A DNA stretch of 21,595 bases from Alkalihalobacillus alcalophilus ATCC 27647 = CGMCC 1.3604. Its GTDB lineage: Bacteria > Bacillota > Bacilli > Bacillales > Bacillaceae_D. The stretch is from positions 1 to 21,595 of the forward strand of contig NZ_ALPT02000071.1 in assembly GCF_000292245.2 (NCBI RefSeq), given 5' to 3'. Below the pieces are notes generated by a model. The model did no database searches, was not told the origin of the DNA, and worked only from the letters and a program-made list of their open reading frames with translations. Position numbers and translations under genes: made by a program. Each line of letters opens with the position of its first letter. Position 1 is the stretch's first letter. Of this stretch, positions 1-7,093 are shown one piece after another.

Positions 1-414
1 GGCGAAGCGAACATACCCTAGTTTCGGCAATTTAATTTTGTTGTCTACTATGGCCATGTTGCTATTGGTTTCTTTCGTGGTGTAGGATTGTACCGGATTC
101 TTTTTAGACTTGAAGCGCGGAGCTTTATTTTGTTTCTTGAAGAATCGAGTAAAGGAATCAGCAAGGTTTTTCAGGGAGGATTGAAGGGCAATGCTGTCCA
201 CTTCTTTTAGCCATACGAATTCCTTTTTTAGTTGCGTTAATTCAGCCGAACAAGCATTGTAAGTTAATCCTTTGCCTGTTTCTTGGTAGGTATCGTTCCA
301 TTGCCCTAAAAAGCGATTAAAGACAAAACGAGAACAGCCGATGGTTTTAGCAATGAAGATTTCCTGTTCTTTGGTTGGATAGAGACGAAATTTGTACGCT
401 TTGTTGATGAGCAT
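1..414 (-). CDS. tnpB: IS200/IS605-family TnpB, N-terminal part (cut by window edge)
   Basis: The reading frame runs open from an ATG at 414 to base 1 (138 codons) and continues outside the window; TnpB proteins are usually about 370-400 residues, so roughly the first third is seen. The start NKAYKFRLYPTKEQ, followed by IGCSRFVFNRFL and later ALQSSLKNLADSFTRFFKK and PRFKSKK, is the typical helix-turn-helix N-terminus of OrfB/TnpB. TnpB is an RNA-guided nuclease encoded by IS605/IS1341-type elements and is not itself the transposase. A GGGGGTG ribosome binding site lies about 6 bases before the ATG. The RuvC-like catalytic residues and zinc ribbon would lie outside, so intactness cannot be judged. 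No tnpA is visible on this side; it may be absent (IS1341 type) or lie beyond the edge. Confidence 0.9.
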   Translation of the reverse strand, partial: MLINKAYKFRLYPTKEQEIFIAKTIGCSRFVFNRFLGQWNDTYQETGKGLTYNACSAELTQLKKEFVWLKEVDSIALQSSLKNLADSFTRFFKKQNKAPRFKSKKNPVQSYTTKETNSNMAIVDNKIKLPKLGYVRFA

Positions 415-446
415 TGTTTTCACCCCCAATAGGAATGTATGTTCTT

Positions 447-475
447 ATTATACCTTAACAAGAATCTCTTTGGCT
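447..475 (-). promoter_or_regulatory. Possible tnpB promoter
   Basis: Read on the minus strand, a perfect -10 hexamer TATAAT (452-447) lies about 30 bases before the tnpB start. The -35 at 17-base spacing is AGCCAA, a poor match, so the assignment rests on the -10 alone. Confidence 0.35.
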
Positions 476-515
476 ACCGCCAACCGCCATTCATCTCCCC
501 CTTATCGTTGGGCTT

Positions 516-541
516 CTCCCTTCACACGATGGAAGAGGGAG
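516..541. repeat. Small hairpin upstream of tnpB, possible IS left-end structure
   Basis: CTCCCT (516-521) pairs with AGGGAG (536-541); inner TC and GA can extend the stem across a small bulge. IS200/IS605 ends carry subterminal imperfect hairpins recognised by TnpA, and this one lies about 100 bases before tnpB, where a left end is expected. The exact element boundary is not visible because the other end is outside the window. Confidence 0.35.
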
Positions 542-560
542 TCTTCTGTCGGGAAATGAT

Positions 561-604
561 AAAAGCCGGTGACATTTTAAACGAGTAAAATGTCACCGGC
601 TTTT
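561..604. terminator. Long bidirectional terminator-like hairpin after gatB
   Basis: AAAAGCCGGTGACATTTTA (561-579) and its exact complement (586-604) form a 19-bp perfect stem with loop AACGAG. T-runs follow on both strands, stronger on the plus strand, so it can end gatCAB transcription from the right and anything from the left. A weaker hairpin (about 611-634) lies between it and the gatB stop codon. Arms and loop closely resemble the hairpin at 11467-11505, suggesting a dispersed repeat as well as a terminator. Confidence 0.85.
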
Positions 605-639
605 TATTTAAGAGGGGTTTTGGCCCCATCCTCTCATGT

Positions 640-2070
640 TTAACGTTTATTAATTTCTTCTAATAACAACTTGTTAACCATTGGCGGGTTCGCTTTTCCT
701 TTTGAGGCTTTCATAATTTGGCCGACTAGGAAGCCAATGGCACGTTCTTTTCCGTTTTTGAAGTCTTCGATTGATTGTTCGTTGTTATCGAGGACTTCAG
801 TTACCATTTTCAGAAGCTCGCCTTCATCAGAGATTTGCACGAGGCCTTTCTCTTTAACGATTTCTTCTGGGTCTCCACCTTTTTCAATCAAATCCTTGAA
901 CACTTTTTTCGCAATTTTAGACGAGATGGTCCCTTTTTGGATTAACTGAATCATTTTTGCTAAACCTTCAGGAGTTAACGCAACATCTGCAAGCTCTTTT
1001 TGTTCAGCATTTAAGTATCCTGAAACTTCACCCATTAACCAGTTTGATGCAAGCTTTGCGTCTCCACCTTTGGCAACCGTCTCTTCAAAGAAATCCGACA
1101 TTTCTTTTGTTAGTGTTAAAACGACCGCATCATAAGCTGGTAAGCCTAATTCTTCGACATAACGAGCTTTACGAGCATCTGGCAATTCTGGGATCGACGC
1201 ACGAACACGTTCTTTCCACTCCTCATCAATATGGAGGGCGACTAAATCAGGCTCGGGGAAATAACGATAGTCATCAGAACCTTCTTTCACACGCATTAAA
1301 AGTGTCTTACCTGTTGCCTCATCAAAACGACGTGTTTCTTGCTCAATGATTCCACCTGATAACAACACTTGCTCTTGACGCTTCTCTTCATACTCTAGTC
1401 CTTTACGAACAAAGTTGAACGAGTTTAAGTTTTTCAATTCTGCTTTTGTTCCGAACTGCTCTTGACCAACTGGGCGAAGAGAAATATTAGCATCACAACG
1501 TAAAGAGCCCTCTTCCATTTTACAATCGGACACACCAGCGAATTGAATGATCGCTTTTAATTTTTCTAAATAAGCATATGCCTCTTCAGGAGTACGGATA
1601 TCCGGCTCCGAAACAATCTCAACTAATGGTGTTCCTTGACGGTTAAAGTCAACAAGTGAATAACCATTACCAGAGTGCGTTAATTTACCTGCATCTTCTT
1701 CTAAATGAATGCGTGTAATACCGATTCTCTTTTTCTTACCGCCAACTTCAATCTCAATCCAACCATGCTCCCCAATTGGTTTATCAAACTGCGAAATTTG
1801 ATATGCCTTAGGATTATCTGGATAAAAGTAGTTTTTACGGTCAAATTTTGTATCTGTGGCTACTTGGCAGTTTAGAGCCATCGCTGCTTTCATCCCAAAC
1901 TCAACGGCCTTTGCGTTCAAAACTGGCAGGACACCTGGATAGCCTAAATCAATCACACTAGTGTTTGCGTTTGGTTCAGAACCAAAATGATTAGGGCTAG
2001 CAGAGAAAATTTTTGACTCGGTTTTTAACTCAACATGGACCTCAAGTCCGATTACTGTTTCAAAATTCAT
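640..2070 (-). CDS. gatB: Asp-tRNA(Asn)/Glu-tRNA(Gln) amidotransferase subunit B
   Basis: GatB is the tRNA-binding and kinase subunit of the GatCAB amidotransferase. It activates the carboxyl of mischarged Glu-tRNA(Gln) or Asp-tRNA(Asn) with ATP so that ammonia from GatA can convert it to the amide. The 476-residue length matches Bacillus GatB. The N-terminal motif GLEVHVEL (residues 8-15), the block NFNRQGTPLVEIVSEPD written here as VDFNRQGTPLVEIVSEPD, and YRYFPEPDL are family signatures; the C-terminal ~150 residues form the helical YqeY-like tRNA-recognition domain. It is third in gatC-gatA-gatB, 14 bases after gatA; its ribosome binding site AAGGGGTGAG overlaps the gatA stop codon, implying translational coupling. 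The organism therefore probably uses the indirect route to Gln-tRNA(Gln). The plus-strand open frames inside it are shadows. Confidence 0.98.
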   Translation of the reverse strand: MNFETVIGLEVHVELKTESKIFSASPNHFGSEPNANTSVIDLGYPGVLPVLNAKAVEFGMKAAMALNCQVATDTKFDRKNYFYPDNPKAYQISQFDKPIGEHGWIEIEVGGKKKRIGITRIHLEEDAGKLTHSGNGYSLVDFNRQGTPLVEIVSEPDIRTPEEAYAYLEKLKAIIQFAGVSDCKMEEGSLRCDANISLRPVGQEQFGTKAELKNLNSFNFVRKGLEYEEKRQEQVLLSGGIIEQETRRFDEATGKTLLMRVKEGSDDYRYFPEPDLVALHIDEEWKERVRASIPELPDARKARYVEELGLPAYDAVVLTLTKEMSDFFEETVAKGGDAKLASNWLMGEVSGYLNAEQKELADVALTPEGLAKMIQLIQKGTISSKIAKKVFKDLIEKGGDPEEIVKEKGLVQISDEGELLKMVTEVLDNNEQSIEDFKNGKERAIGFLVGQIMKASKGKANPPMVNKLLLEEINKR

Positions 2071-2084
2071 TGCTTACTCACCCC

Positions 2085-3542
2085 TTACAATTCTGGCTTC
2101 TGTTTATAATAGTCTGTTGCATTTTCATAGGCACTAGCAACACGGTAAACCGTTACTTCGTCAAAGTGTTTACCGATAATTTGTAAACCTAAAGGAAGTC
2201 CATCCTTAAAGCCACATGGTACAGAAATTCCTGGTACACCTGCTAAGTTTACTGGAATCGTTAAAATATCATTTGCATACATCGTCATTGGATCTTTTGT
2301 GTTTTCACCAATTTTGAACGATGGTGTTGGTGTTGTTGGTCCGACAATAACATCATAATCTTCAAAAATCTTTTCAAAGTCTTGTTTAATTAACGTACGT
2401 ACTTGCTGGGCTTTTTTGTAATAAGCATCATAATAACCAGAGCTTAAGGCAAATGTTCCAAGCATAATTCGACGTTTAACCTCATCACCAAAACCTTCAG
2501 CACGAGTTTTCTTGTACATTTCAATTAAGTTCTCTGCATCCTCCGTACGATAACCGTAACGAACTCCGTCAAAACGAGATAGATTAGCAGATGCTTCCGA
2601 TGATGAAATTAAATAATACGTAGCGAGGGCGTATTTAGAATGTGGTAAAGAAACCTCTTCCCAAACGGCTCCTTCTTTTTCTAATACTTTTAATGCATCA
2701 AGTACGGACTGTTTAACTTCTGGATCAACACCTTCAGCTAAGTACTCTTTAGGAACGGCAATCTTTAATCCTTTTACTCCTGCTTCTAATTTAGAAGAAA
2801 AGTCAGGAACGTCGACATTCGCTGATGTTGAATCCATAGGGTCAAGTCCGGAAATTGATTGGAGGAGATAGGCATTATCCGCTACATTACGCGTAATGGG
2901 TCCAATTTGGTCTAGAGATGAAGCAAATGCCACTAAACCGAAACGCGATACACGACCGTATGTAGGTTTTAAACCGACGACGCCACAATAGGCAGCAGGT
3001 TGACGAATTGAACCACCTGTATCCGAACCTAATGAAAAGGGAACTTCGCCCGCTGCAACTGCCGCCGCCGAACCACCACTTGAGCCACCAGGTACATGAT
3101 CAAGATTCCAAGGGTTTCTCGTTACTTGTAAACCTGAATTTTCAGTTGATGAACCCATCGCAAATTCATCCATGTTTAATTTACCGATTGTAACAGCTTC
3201 AGCTTGTTGTAGCTTTTGTACAACCGTTGCATCATAAATAGGATCAAAGTTTTCAAGAATTTTACTTGAACAAGTAGTCCGTAAATTTTTTGTAACGATA
3301 TTATCCTTTACCCCGATTGGCATCCCAAATAAAGTGCCAAATGAACGATCCGTTCCTAATGCTTCGTCAAGCTGCGAGGCATATGTACGTGCTTTTTCTT
3401 CATCTAAGGTAACAAAAGCTTTTACTTTGTCTTCCACTTCGGCAATTCGTTTATAAGATTGATCAACGAGATCCGATACTTTCAATTCTTTTTTATGGAG
3501 CTTTCTGTGGAGCTCCGACATTGGTAAGTCAAATAATGACAT
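2085..3542 (-). CDS. gatA: Asp-tRNA(Asn)/Glu-tRNA(Gln) amidotransferase subunit A
   Basis: GatA is the glutaminase subunit of GatCAB and belongs to the amidase-signature family. It releases ammonia from glutamine and channels it to GatB. At 485 residues it has the usual length. The Ser-cisSer-Lys catalytic triad is intact at the positions known for the family: Lys79 (in GVKDN), Ser154 (in PGGSSGGS) and Ser178 (in SDTGGSIR). The amidase signature spans about residues 150-182. The start ATG follows AAGGAGGG at good spacing, and the gene begins 17 bases after gatC, in the conserved operon order C-A-B. Nothing is unusual in it. Confidence 0.98.
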   Translation of the reverse strand: MSLFDLPMSELHRKLHKKELKVSDLVDQSYKRIAEVEDKVKAFVTLDEEKARTYASQLDEALGTDRSFGTLFGMPIGVKDNIVTKNLRTTCSSKILENFDPIYDATVVQKLQQAEAVTIGKLNMDEFAMGSSTENSGLQVTRNPWNLDHVPGGSSGGSAAAVAAGEVPFSLGSDTGGSIRQPAAYCGVVGLKPTYGRVSRFGLVAFASSLDQIGPITRNVADNAYLLQSISGLDPMDSTSANVDVPDFSSKLEAGVKGLKIAVPKEYLAEGVDPEVKQSVLDALKVLEKEGAVWEEVSLPHSKYALATYYLISSSEASANLSRFDGVRYGYRTEDAENLIEMYKKTRAEGFGDEVKRRIMLGTFALSSGYYDAYYKKAQQVRTLIKQDFEKIFEDYDVIVGPTTPTPSFKIGENTKDPMTMYANDILTIPVNLAGVPGISVPCGFKDGLPLGLQIIGKHFDEVTVYRVASAYENATDYYKQKPEL

Positions 3543-3559
3543 GAAGCCTACCCTCCTTA

Positions 3560-3850
3560 TTAATCTATAATAGATGGAACACGAACTTGTCCATCTTCAT
3601 GGTCCGGTGCATTTTTTAATACTTCTTCTACTGGTAAACCCGCAGTTGACTTATCTTCGCGCAGAACATTGGTCATGTTTAATACATGTGTTGTCGGTTC
3701 AATACCGTCTGTGTCTAATTCATTTAATTGTTCAGCAAAAGAGATAATTTTATCTAATTGCTCTGTAAACATCTCTGCTTCCTCTTCTGTAATCGCAAGG
3801 CGTGCCAAATGGGCAACATGCTTCACTTGATCCTTTGAAATTTGAGACAT
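3560..3850 (-). CDS. gatC: Asp-tRNA(Asn)/Glu-tRNA(Gln) amidotransferase subunit C
   Basis: GatC is the small scaffold subunit that wraps around GatA and stabilises the GatCAB complex. The protein starting MSQISKDQVKHVAHLARL has 96 residues, the usual length, with the conserved HLARL start and the C-terminal NAPDHEDGQVRVPSI. A longer in-frame reading to 3925 is possible, but I reject it: the ATG at 3850 has an AAGGGGGG ribosome binding site 9 bases upstream, gives the family length, and a sigma-A promoter (3897-3925) occupies the upstream part. First gene of the gatCAB operon. Confidence 0.97.
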   Translation of the reverse strand: MSQISKDQVKHVAHLARLAITEEEAEMFTEQLDKIISFAEQLNELDTDGIEPTTHVLNMTNVLREDKSTAGLPVEEVLKNAPDHEDGQVRVPSIID

Positions 3851-3896
3851 TACTCGCTTCCCCCCTTCATTTTCGAACATCTTGACAATATGATCA

Positions 3897-3925
3897 ATAA
3901 TACCAAATTCCGATTGGATAGGCAA
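3897..3925 (-). promoter_or_regulatory. gatCAB sigma-A promoter
   Basis: On the minus strand TTGCCT (3925-3920), a 17-base spacer, and TATTAT (3902-3897) give 4/6 and 5/6 matches to the sigma-A consensus. The predicted transcription start near 3890 leaves a ~40-base leader before gatC. No T-box or other long leader fits in this space. Confidence 0.65.
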
Positions 3926-4042
3926 TAAAGCGAAGCAAGGAACAAGGCAAATGCCCTAAGATTTATCGACTTTTTTGGTGGCGTTCCTCATACCTTTTTC
4001 CCCACCTACCTCGACCATAAAACCCAAATCCAAAACAAGCAA

Positions 4043-4075
4043 AACCCCCCTAGCCAAATCACGGCCAAGAGGGTT
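4043..4075 (-). terminator. Rho-independent terminator of putP
   Basis: On the minus strand a 13-bp stem (4075-4063 with 4055-4043) pairs throughout, with four G-U pairs, around a 7-base loop; it is followed by a T-rich tract TTGCTTGTTTT. It lies about 20 bases after the putP stop codon. Because the wobble pairs are correct only for minus-strand RNA, it serves putP rather than a plus-strand gene. Confidence 0.85.
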
Positions 4076-4094
4076 CCTTTGCTTTATCTAAATC

Positions 4095-5639
4095 TTACTT
4101 TAATTCATCGCTCAATTGCTTCACTTCATCAAATTGTGCTTGGATTGTTTTAGATGGTTCTTTTCCTGCTAAGCTGACGATAATTGCCGCTAATCCAGCT
4201 AAGATAAAGCCTGGGATGATTTCATATAAACTAAAGAAAGCAATTTCGTTAAAACTCTCTGCAGATACACCAAACCAACCGACAATCCGCTCAAGCTCAG
4301 CCCAAATAATAACCGTTAAACCACCGACAATCATTCCAGTTAACGCACCATTACGTGTCATACGTCTCCAGAAGAGAGCTAATAATAAAACCGGCCCAAA
4401 AGCTGAACCGAATCCTGCCCATGCATAACTGACAAGCTCAAGGACAGAGCTTTCTGGGTTATAAGCAAGTAGAATCGCGATAAAGGCAATTAATAATACC
4501 CCTATCCGACCAACCCACATTAACTCTTTTTGCGATGCCTTCTTTCTGAAAAACGGTTTATAAAAGTCTTCAGCTAAGGCACTAGATGATACGAGTAACT
4601 GTGAATCAATGGTACTCATAATCGCTGATAAAATCGCGGCAATTAAAAACCCAGCTACCCATTCATTCATTAATAGTTGTGTAAATAAAATGAACACTGT
4701 TTCTTCTTGATTTTCTGGTAAGGCTGTTCCCGCTGGCCCAAATTCTGAGAAATAAGCAAGACCAGCTAGTCCAGTAAATACAGCACCAAACAATGATAAA
4801 ATCATCCAAGTCATACCGATTGCTTGGGCTTTTGGAAGCTCTTTAGTAGACTTAATCGCCATAAAACGAGTAATAATATGTGGCTGTCCGAAATAACCTA
4901 GTCCCCAAGCAAGTAAAGAAATCATTGCAATAAAACCAACACCTTGGAACGCATCTAAATAGGCAGTATCAATTTGACCGATAGCTTGAACGGTTTCATT
5001 CCAGCCTCCAATTTCAGTGATCGCGACAACAGGAACAATAACTAAAGCTAAAAACATTAACGTTCCTTGAAATAAATCCGACCAACTTACAGCTAAAAAT
5101 CCACCAACAAATGTGTAGGAAACAATAACTAAAGCACCAATCCATAACGCTTCCGTATACCCCATCCCAAATGATGATTGGAATAATAACGCCCCTGCTA
5201 CTAGTCCTGATGAGGAATAAAAGGTAAAGAATACTAAAATGACAATAGCGGAAATCACTCTCAGCACTTTGGAGCTATCTTCAAATCTATTTTCAAAGAA
5301 GTCCGGTATTGTAATCGAATCCTTCGCTTTTTCTGTAAAAAGACGTAATCTCTTCGCAAGAAACTGCCAATTTAAATACGCACCAATAGCTAAACCAACT
5401 GCTATCCATATTTCACTCATACCACCAACGTAAATAGCCCCTGGTAAACCTAATAAAAGCCAACTACTCATATCAGAAGCGCCTGCACTTAAAGCAGCTG
5501 TTGCCCCTCCAAGTTTTCGACCACCTAATACATAATCGGATAAGTCCTTTGTTTTAAAATAAGCATATAAACCAAATGCTAATAAAACGACCATATAAAA
5601 TATAAATGTTATAAATGTTGCTTGACTAATGCTACCCAT
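4095..5639 (-). CDS. putP: Sodium/proline symporter (PutP/OpuE type)
   Basis: This is a solute:sodium symporter of the PutP branch that imports L-proline with Na+, for use as nutrient or osmoprotectant. The 514-residue, strongly hydrophobic protein should span the membrane about 13 times. The block YVLGGRKLGGATAALSAGAS followed by DMSSWLLLGLPGA is diagnostic; Asp56 corresponds to Na+-binding Asp55 of E. coli PutP. Further matches are FFTFYSSSGLVAGALLFQS, GGFLAVSWSDLFQG and the AILSAIMSTIDSQLLVSSS region. The ATG has GAGAGGAGA just upstream. The position before gatCAB matches B. subtilis opuE, the osmotically induced proline transporter, so opuE may be the better name. A 34-codon ORF ends one base before this start (see 5641-5745). 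Confidence 0.93.
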   Translation of the reverse strand: MGSISQATFITFIFYMVVLLAFGLYAYFKTKDLSDYVLGGRKLGGATAALSAGASDMSSWLLLGLPGAIYVGGMSEIWIAVGLAIGAYLNWQFLAKRLRLFTEKAKDSITIPDFFENRFEDSSKVLRVISAIVILVFFTFYSSSGLVAGALLFQSSFGMGYTEALWIGALVIVSYTFVGGFLAVSWSDLFQGTLMFLALVIVPVVAITEIGGWNETVQAIGQIDTAYLDAFQGVGFIAMISLLAWGLGYFGQPHIITRFMAIKSTKELPKAQAIGMTWMILSLFGAVFTGLAGLAYFSEFGPAGTALPENQEETVFILFTQLLMNEWVAGFLIAAILSAIMSTIDSQLLVSSSALAEDFYKPFFRKKASQKELMWVGRIGVLLIAFIAILLAYNPESSVLELVSYAWAGFGSAFGPVLLLALFWRRMTRNGALTGMIVGGLTVIIWAELERIVGWFGVSAESFNEIAFFSLYEIIPGFILAGLAAIIVSLAGKEPSKTIQAQFDEVKQLSDELK

Positions 5640-5640
5640 G

Positions 5641-5745
5641 TCATTCTCCTCTCTTTATGATCCACTGTAAAATCGATAAAACAATTAATAATGGCATTGG
5701 AACCAATAATAAAATCCATGTCGCCGTTGTTAATGTGTAGTCCAC
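5641..5745 (-). CDS. 34-residue hydrophobic microprotein coupled to putP
   Basis: A GTG-started ORF of 34 codons plus TGA lies directly before putP. AGGAGGTG (5758-5751), a perfect anti-Shine-Dalgarno match, stands 5 bases before the GTG. The peptide begins VDYTLTTATW, continues with about 20 mostly hydrophobic residues (LLLVPMPLLIVLSILQWII) and ends KRGE. This fits one membrane span with a basic, probably cytoplasmic, C-terminus. Its stop codon is separated from the putP ATG by one base, and the putP ribosome binding site lies within its last codons, so translation should be coupled. I do not recognise a named family with certainty. Short single-span subunits are known for other Na+ symporters (for example MetS with MetP), so an accessory role for PutP is a reasonable inference. 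The overlapping frame starting further upstream lacks such a ribosome binding site. Confidence 0.7.
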   Translation of the reverse strand: MDYTLTTATWILLLVPMPLLIVLSILQWIIKRGE

Positions 5746-5843
5746 CTAGACACCTCCTCAAAACTTTTATACAACGTCTATGCATACCCAAATTCCTTAA
5801 AAGCTAAACACCTTTCTTAGAAATGGTTAAAACAACAGAATTG

Positions 5844-5852
5844 ATCATAACA
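5844..5852 (-). promoter_or_regulatory. Possible extended -10 promoter for the putP unit
   Basis: On the minus strand TGTTATGAT forms an extended -10 (TGn plus TATGAT) about 100 bases before the microprotein start. No convincing -35 is seen. The rest of the ~380-base gap up to nupQ is AT-rich. It holds the nupQ terminator (6064-6105) and an ARG-box-like 14-mer at 5901-5914, and no other gene that I can support. Confidence 0.4.
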
Positions 5853-6063
5853 CACCACAAAAATCAGAACATTGTAATCATTTTAAAAACAACTTCCGGA
5901 TGAATAATCATGCATAACTATAGACTTATTTTAGCCATATATGTATTTTTCGTTATATATATTCAAAAAAATAAATGAAGATTAATTATCACAATTATCT
6001 GTATTTAAATCCCATTAAAACAAGTTTATTCTATTATGAAGCCCTTTTTCAACTACTTTAAGC

Positions 6064-6105
6064 AAAAAAAATCTCCCGTTCTTAGTTTATCTAAGAACGA
6101 GAGAT
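6064..6105 (-). terminator. Rho-independent terminator of the nup operon
   Basis: On the minus strand ATCTCTCGTTCTTAG (6105-6091) pairs over 15 bp, with one U-G pair, with 6085-6071 around a 5-base loop, followed by seven T residues. It lies 23 bases after the nupQ stop codon. Confidence 0.92.
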
Positions 6106-6128
6106 ACTAATTTTAAACTTATGAAAAT

Positions 6129-7091
6129 TTATCTTGAACCTTTAATATATGGTTTTCCAATTGCTTTTGGTGCCGCGTTTTTACCGACAAAACCAGTTAA
6201 CGCAATAATCGTCAATACATATGGTGCGATTAATAAAAAGACTGGATGGATTTCTGAGAAAAACGGTAACTGGGCACCTGTTGTACTCAACGCTTGAGCA
6301 AGTCCAAAGAATAATCCAGCCCCAAGAACTCCAAGTGGATTCCAACGACCAAAGATGAGGACAGCTAAAGCCATAAACCCTTGTCCTACAATCGTTGTCG
6401 CAGAGAAGTTACCAGAGACCGTCACCGCAAATACAGCACCACCGAGTGCCCCAAATGCTCCACTTAACATAACCGCTACATAACGCATTTTATTAACGTT
6501 TACGCCCATTGTATCAGCTGCCATTGGATGCTCCCCGACTGAACGAAGTCTTAAACCAAATGGCGTGTAGAAAATAACATAATAAACGACAAAAACTAAA
6601 GCAAGAGCGACATAGGAAGTGACATACGCATTCGAGAAGAACAATGGTCCAATAAACGGAATTTCACTTAATCCAGCCACATTCGTTCTAAAAATACGAT
6701 TTTGAATATAATCTGTTTGTCCTCTTCCAAAAAATAAACGAGTTAAGAAAATTGCAAGACCTAGAGCTAAGAAGTTAATCGCAACACCGCTGACGATTTG
6801 ATCGGCTCGGAACGAAATTGAAGCAACTGCGTGAAATAAGGCAAAAAGCGCTCCGACAATGGCTGCGATAATAAGAGCAATCCATGGCGACGCCGCTCCT
6901 ACTCCAGCTCCTTCTAACCATAGAGTCGACACAATCCCGATAAAAGCCCCGGAAATCATTAACCCCTCAAGACCAATGTTTACGACCCCAGCTCGTTCAC
7001 TAAATAAACCACCTAATGCTGTTAAGATAAGAGGAACTCCAGCATAAATCGCTGCTGGGATGACAAGTGCAAGAACTTGCATAATATCCAT
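6129..7091 (-). CDS. nupQ: Nucleoside ABC transporter permease (NupQ type)
   Basis: This is an integral membrane permease of the branched-chain/ribose-type family (BPD_transp_2), one half of the translocation channel of a BMP-type nucleoside importer. It has 320 residues, close to the 319 I recall for B. subtilis NupQ (YufQ). Its SERAGVVNIGLEGLMISGAF block is the typical motif of the family, and RSVGEHPMAADTMGVNV is the cytoplasmic coupling loop that contacts the ATPase; about eight or nine membrane spans are expected. The gene starts 2 bases after the nupP stop codon, with AAAGGAGGA lying inside the end of nupP, so the two permeases are translationally coupled. It is last in the operon and is followed by a strong terminator. 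In B. subtilis this system imports guanosine; the substrate here is inferred. Confidence 0.9.
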   Translation of the reverse strand: MDIMQVLALVIPAAIYAGVPLILTALGGLFSERAGVVNIGLEGLMISGAFIGIVSTLWLEGAGVGAASPWIALIIAAIVGALFALFHAVASISFRADQIVSGVAINFLALGLAIFLTRLFFGRGQTDYIQNRIFRTNVAGLSEIPFIGPLFFSNAYVTSYVALALVFVVYYVIFYTPFGLRLRSVGEHPMAADTMGVNVNKMRYVAVMLSGAFGALGGAVFAVTVSGNFSATTIVGQGFMALAVLIFGRWNPLGVLGAGLFFGLAQALSTTGAQLPFFSEIHPVFLLIAPYVLTIIALTGFVGKNAAPKAIGKPYIKGSR

Positions 7092-7093
7092 CT

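Noticed and set aside
957..1349. 130-codon plus-strand open frame antisense to gatB
   Set aside because: It lies wholly inside the well-supported gatB gene, has no family motif and no Shine-Dalgarno sequence; it is a shadow of the opposite frame.
3851..3925. Extended N-terminus of GatC
   Set aside because: The upstream part coincides with the -35/-10 promoter, and the 96-residue start has the ribosome binding site and family length.
5609..5791. 60-codon minus-strand frame overlapping the putP start
   Set aside because: It overlaps putP out of frame, lacks a good ribosome binding site and is a mixed-composition peptide; the GTG frame at 5641-5745 is much better supported.
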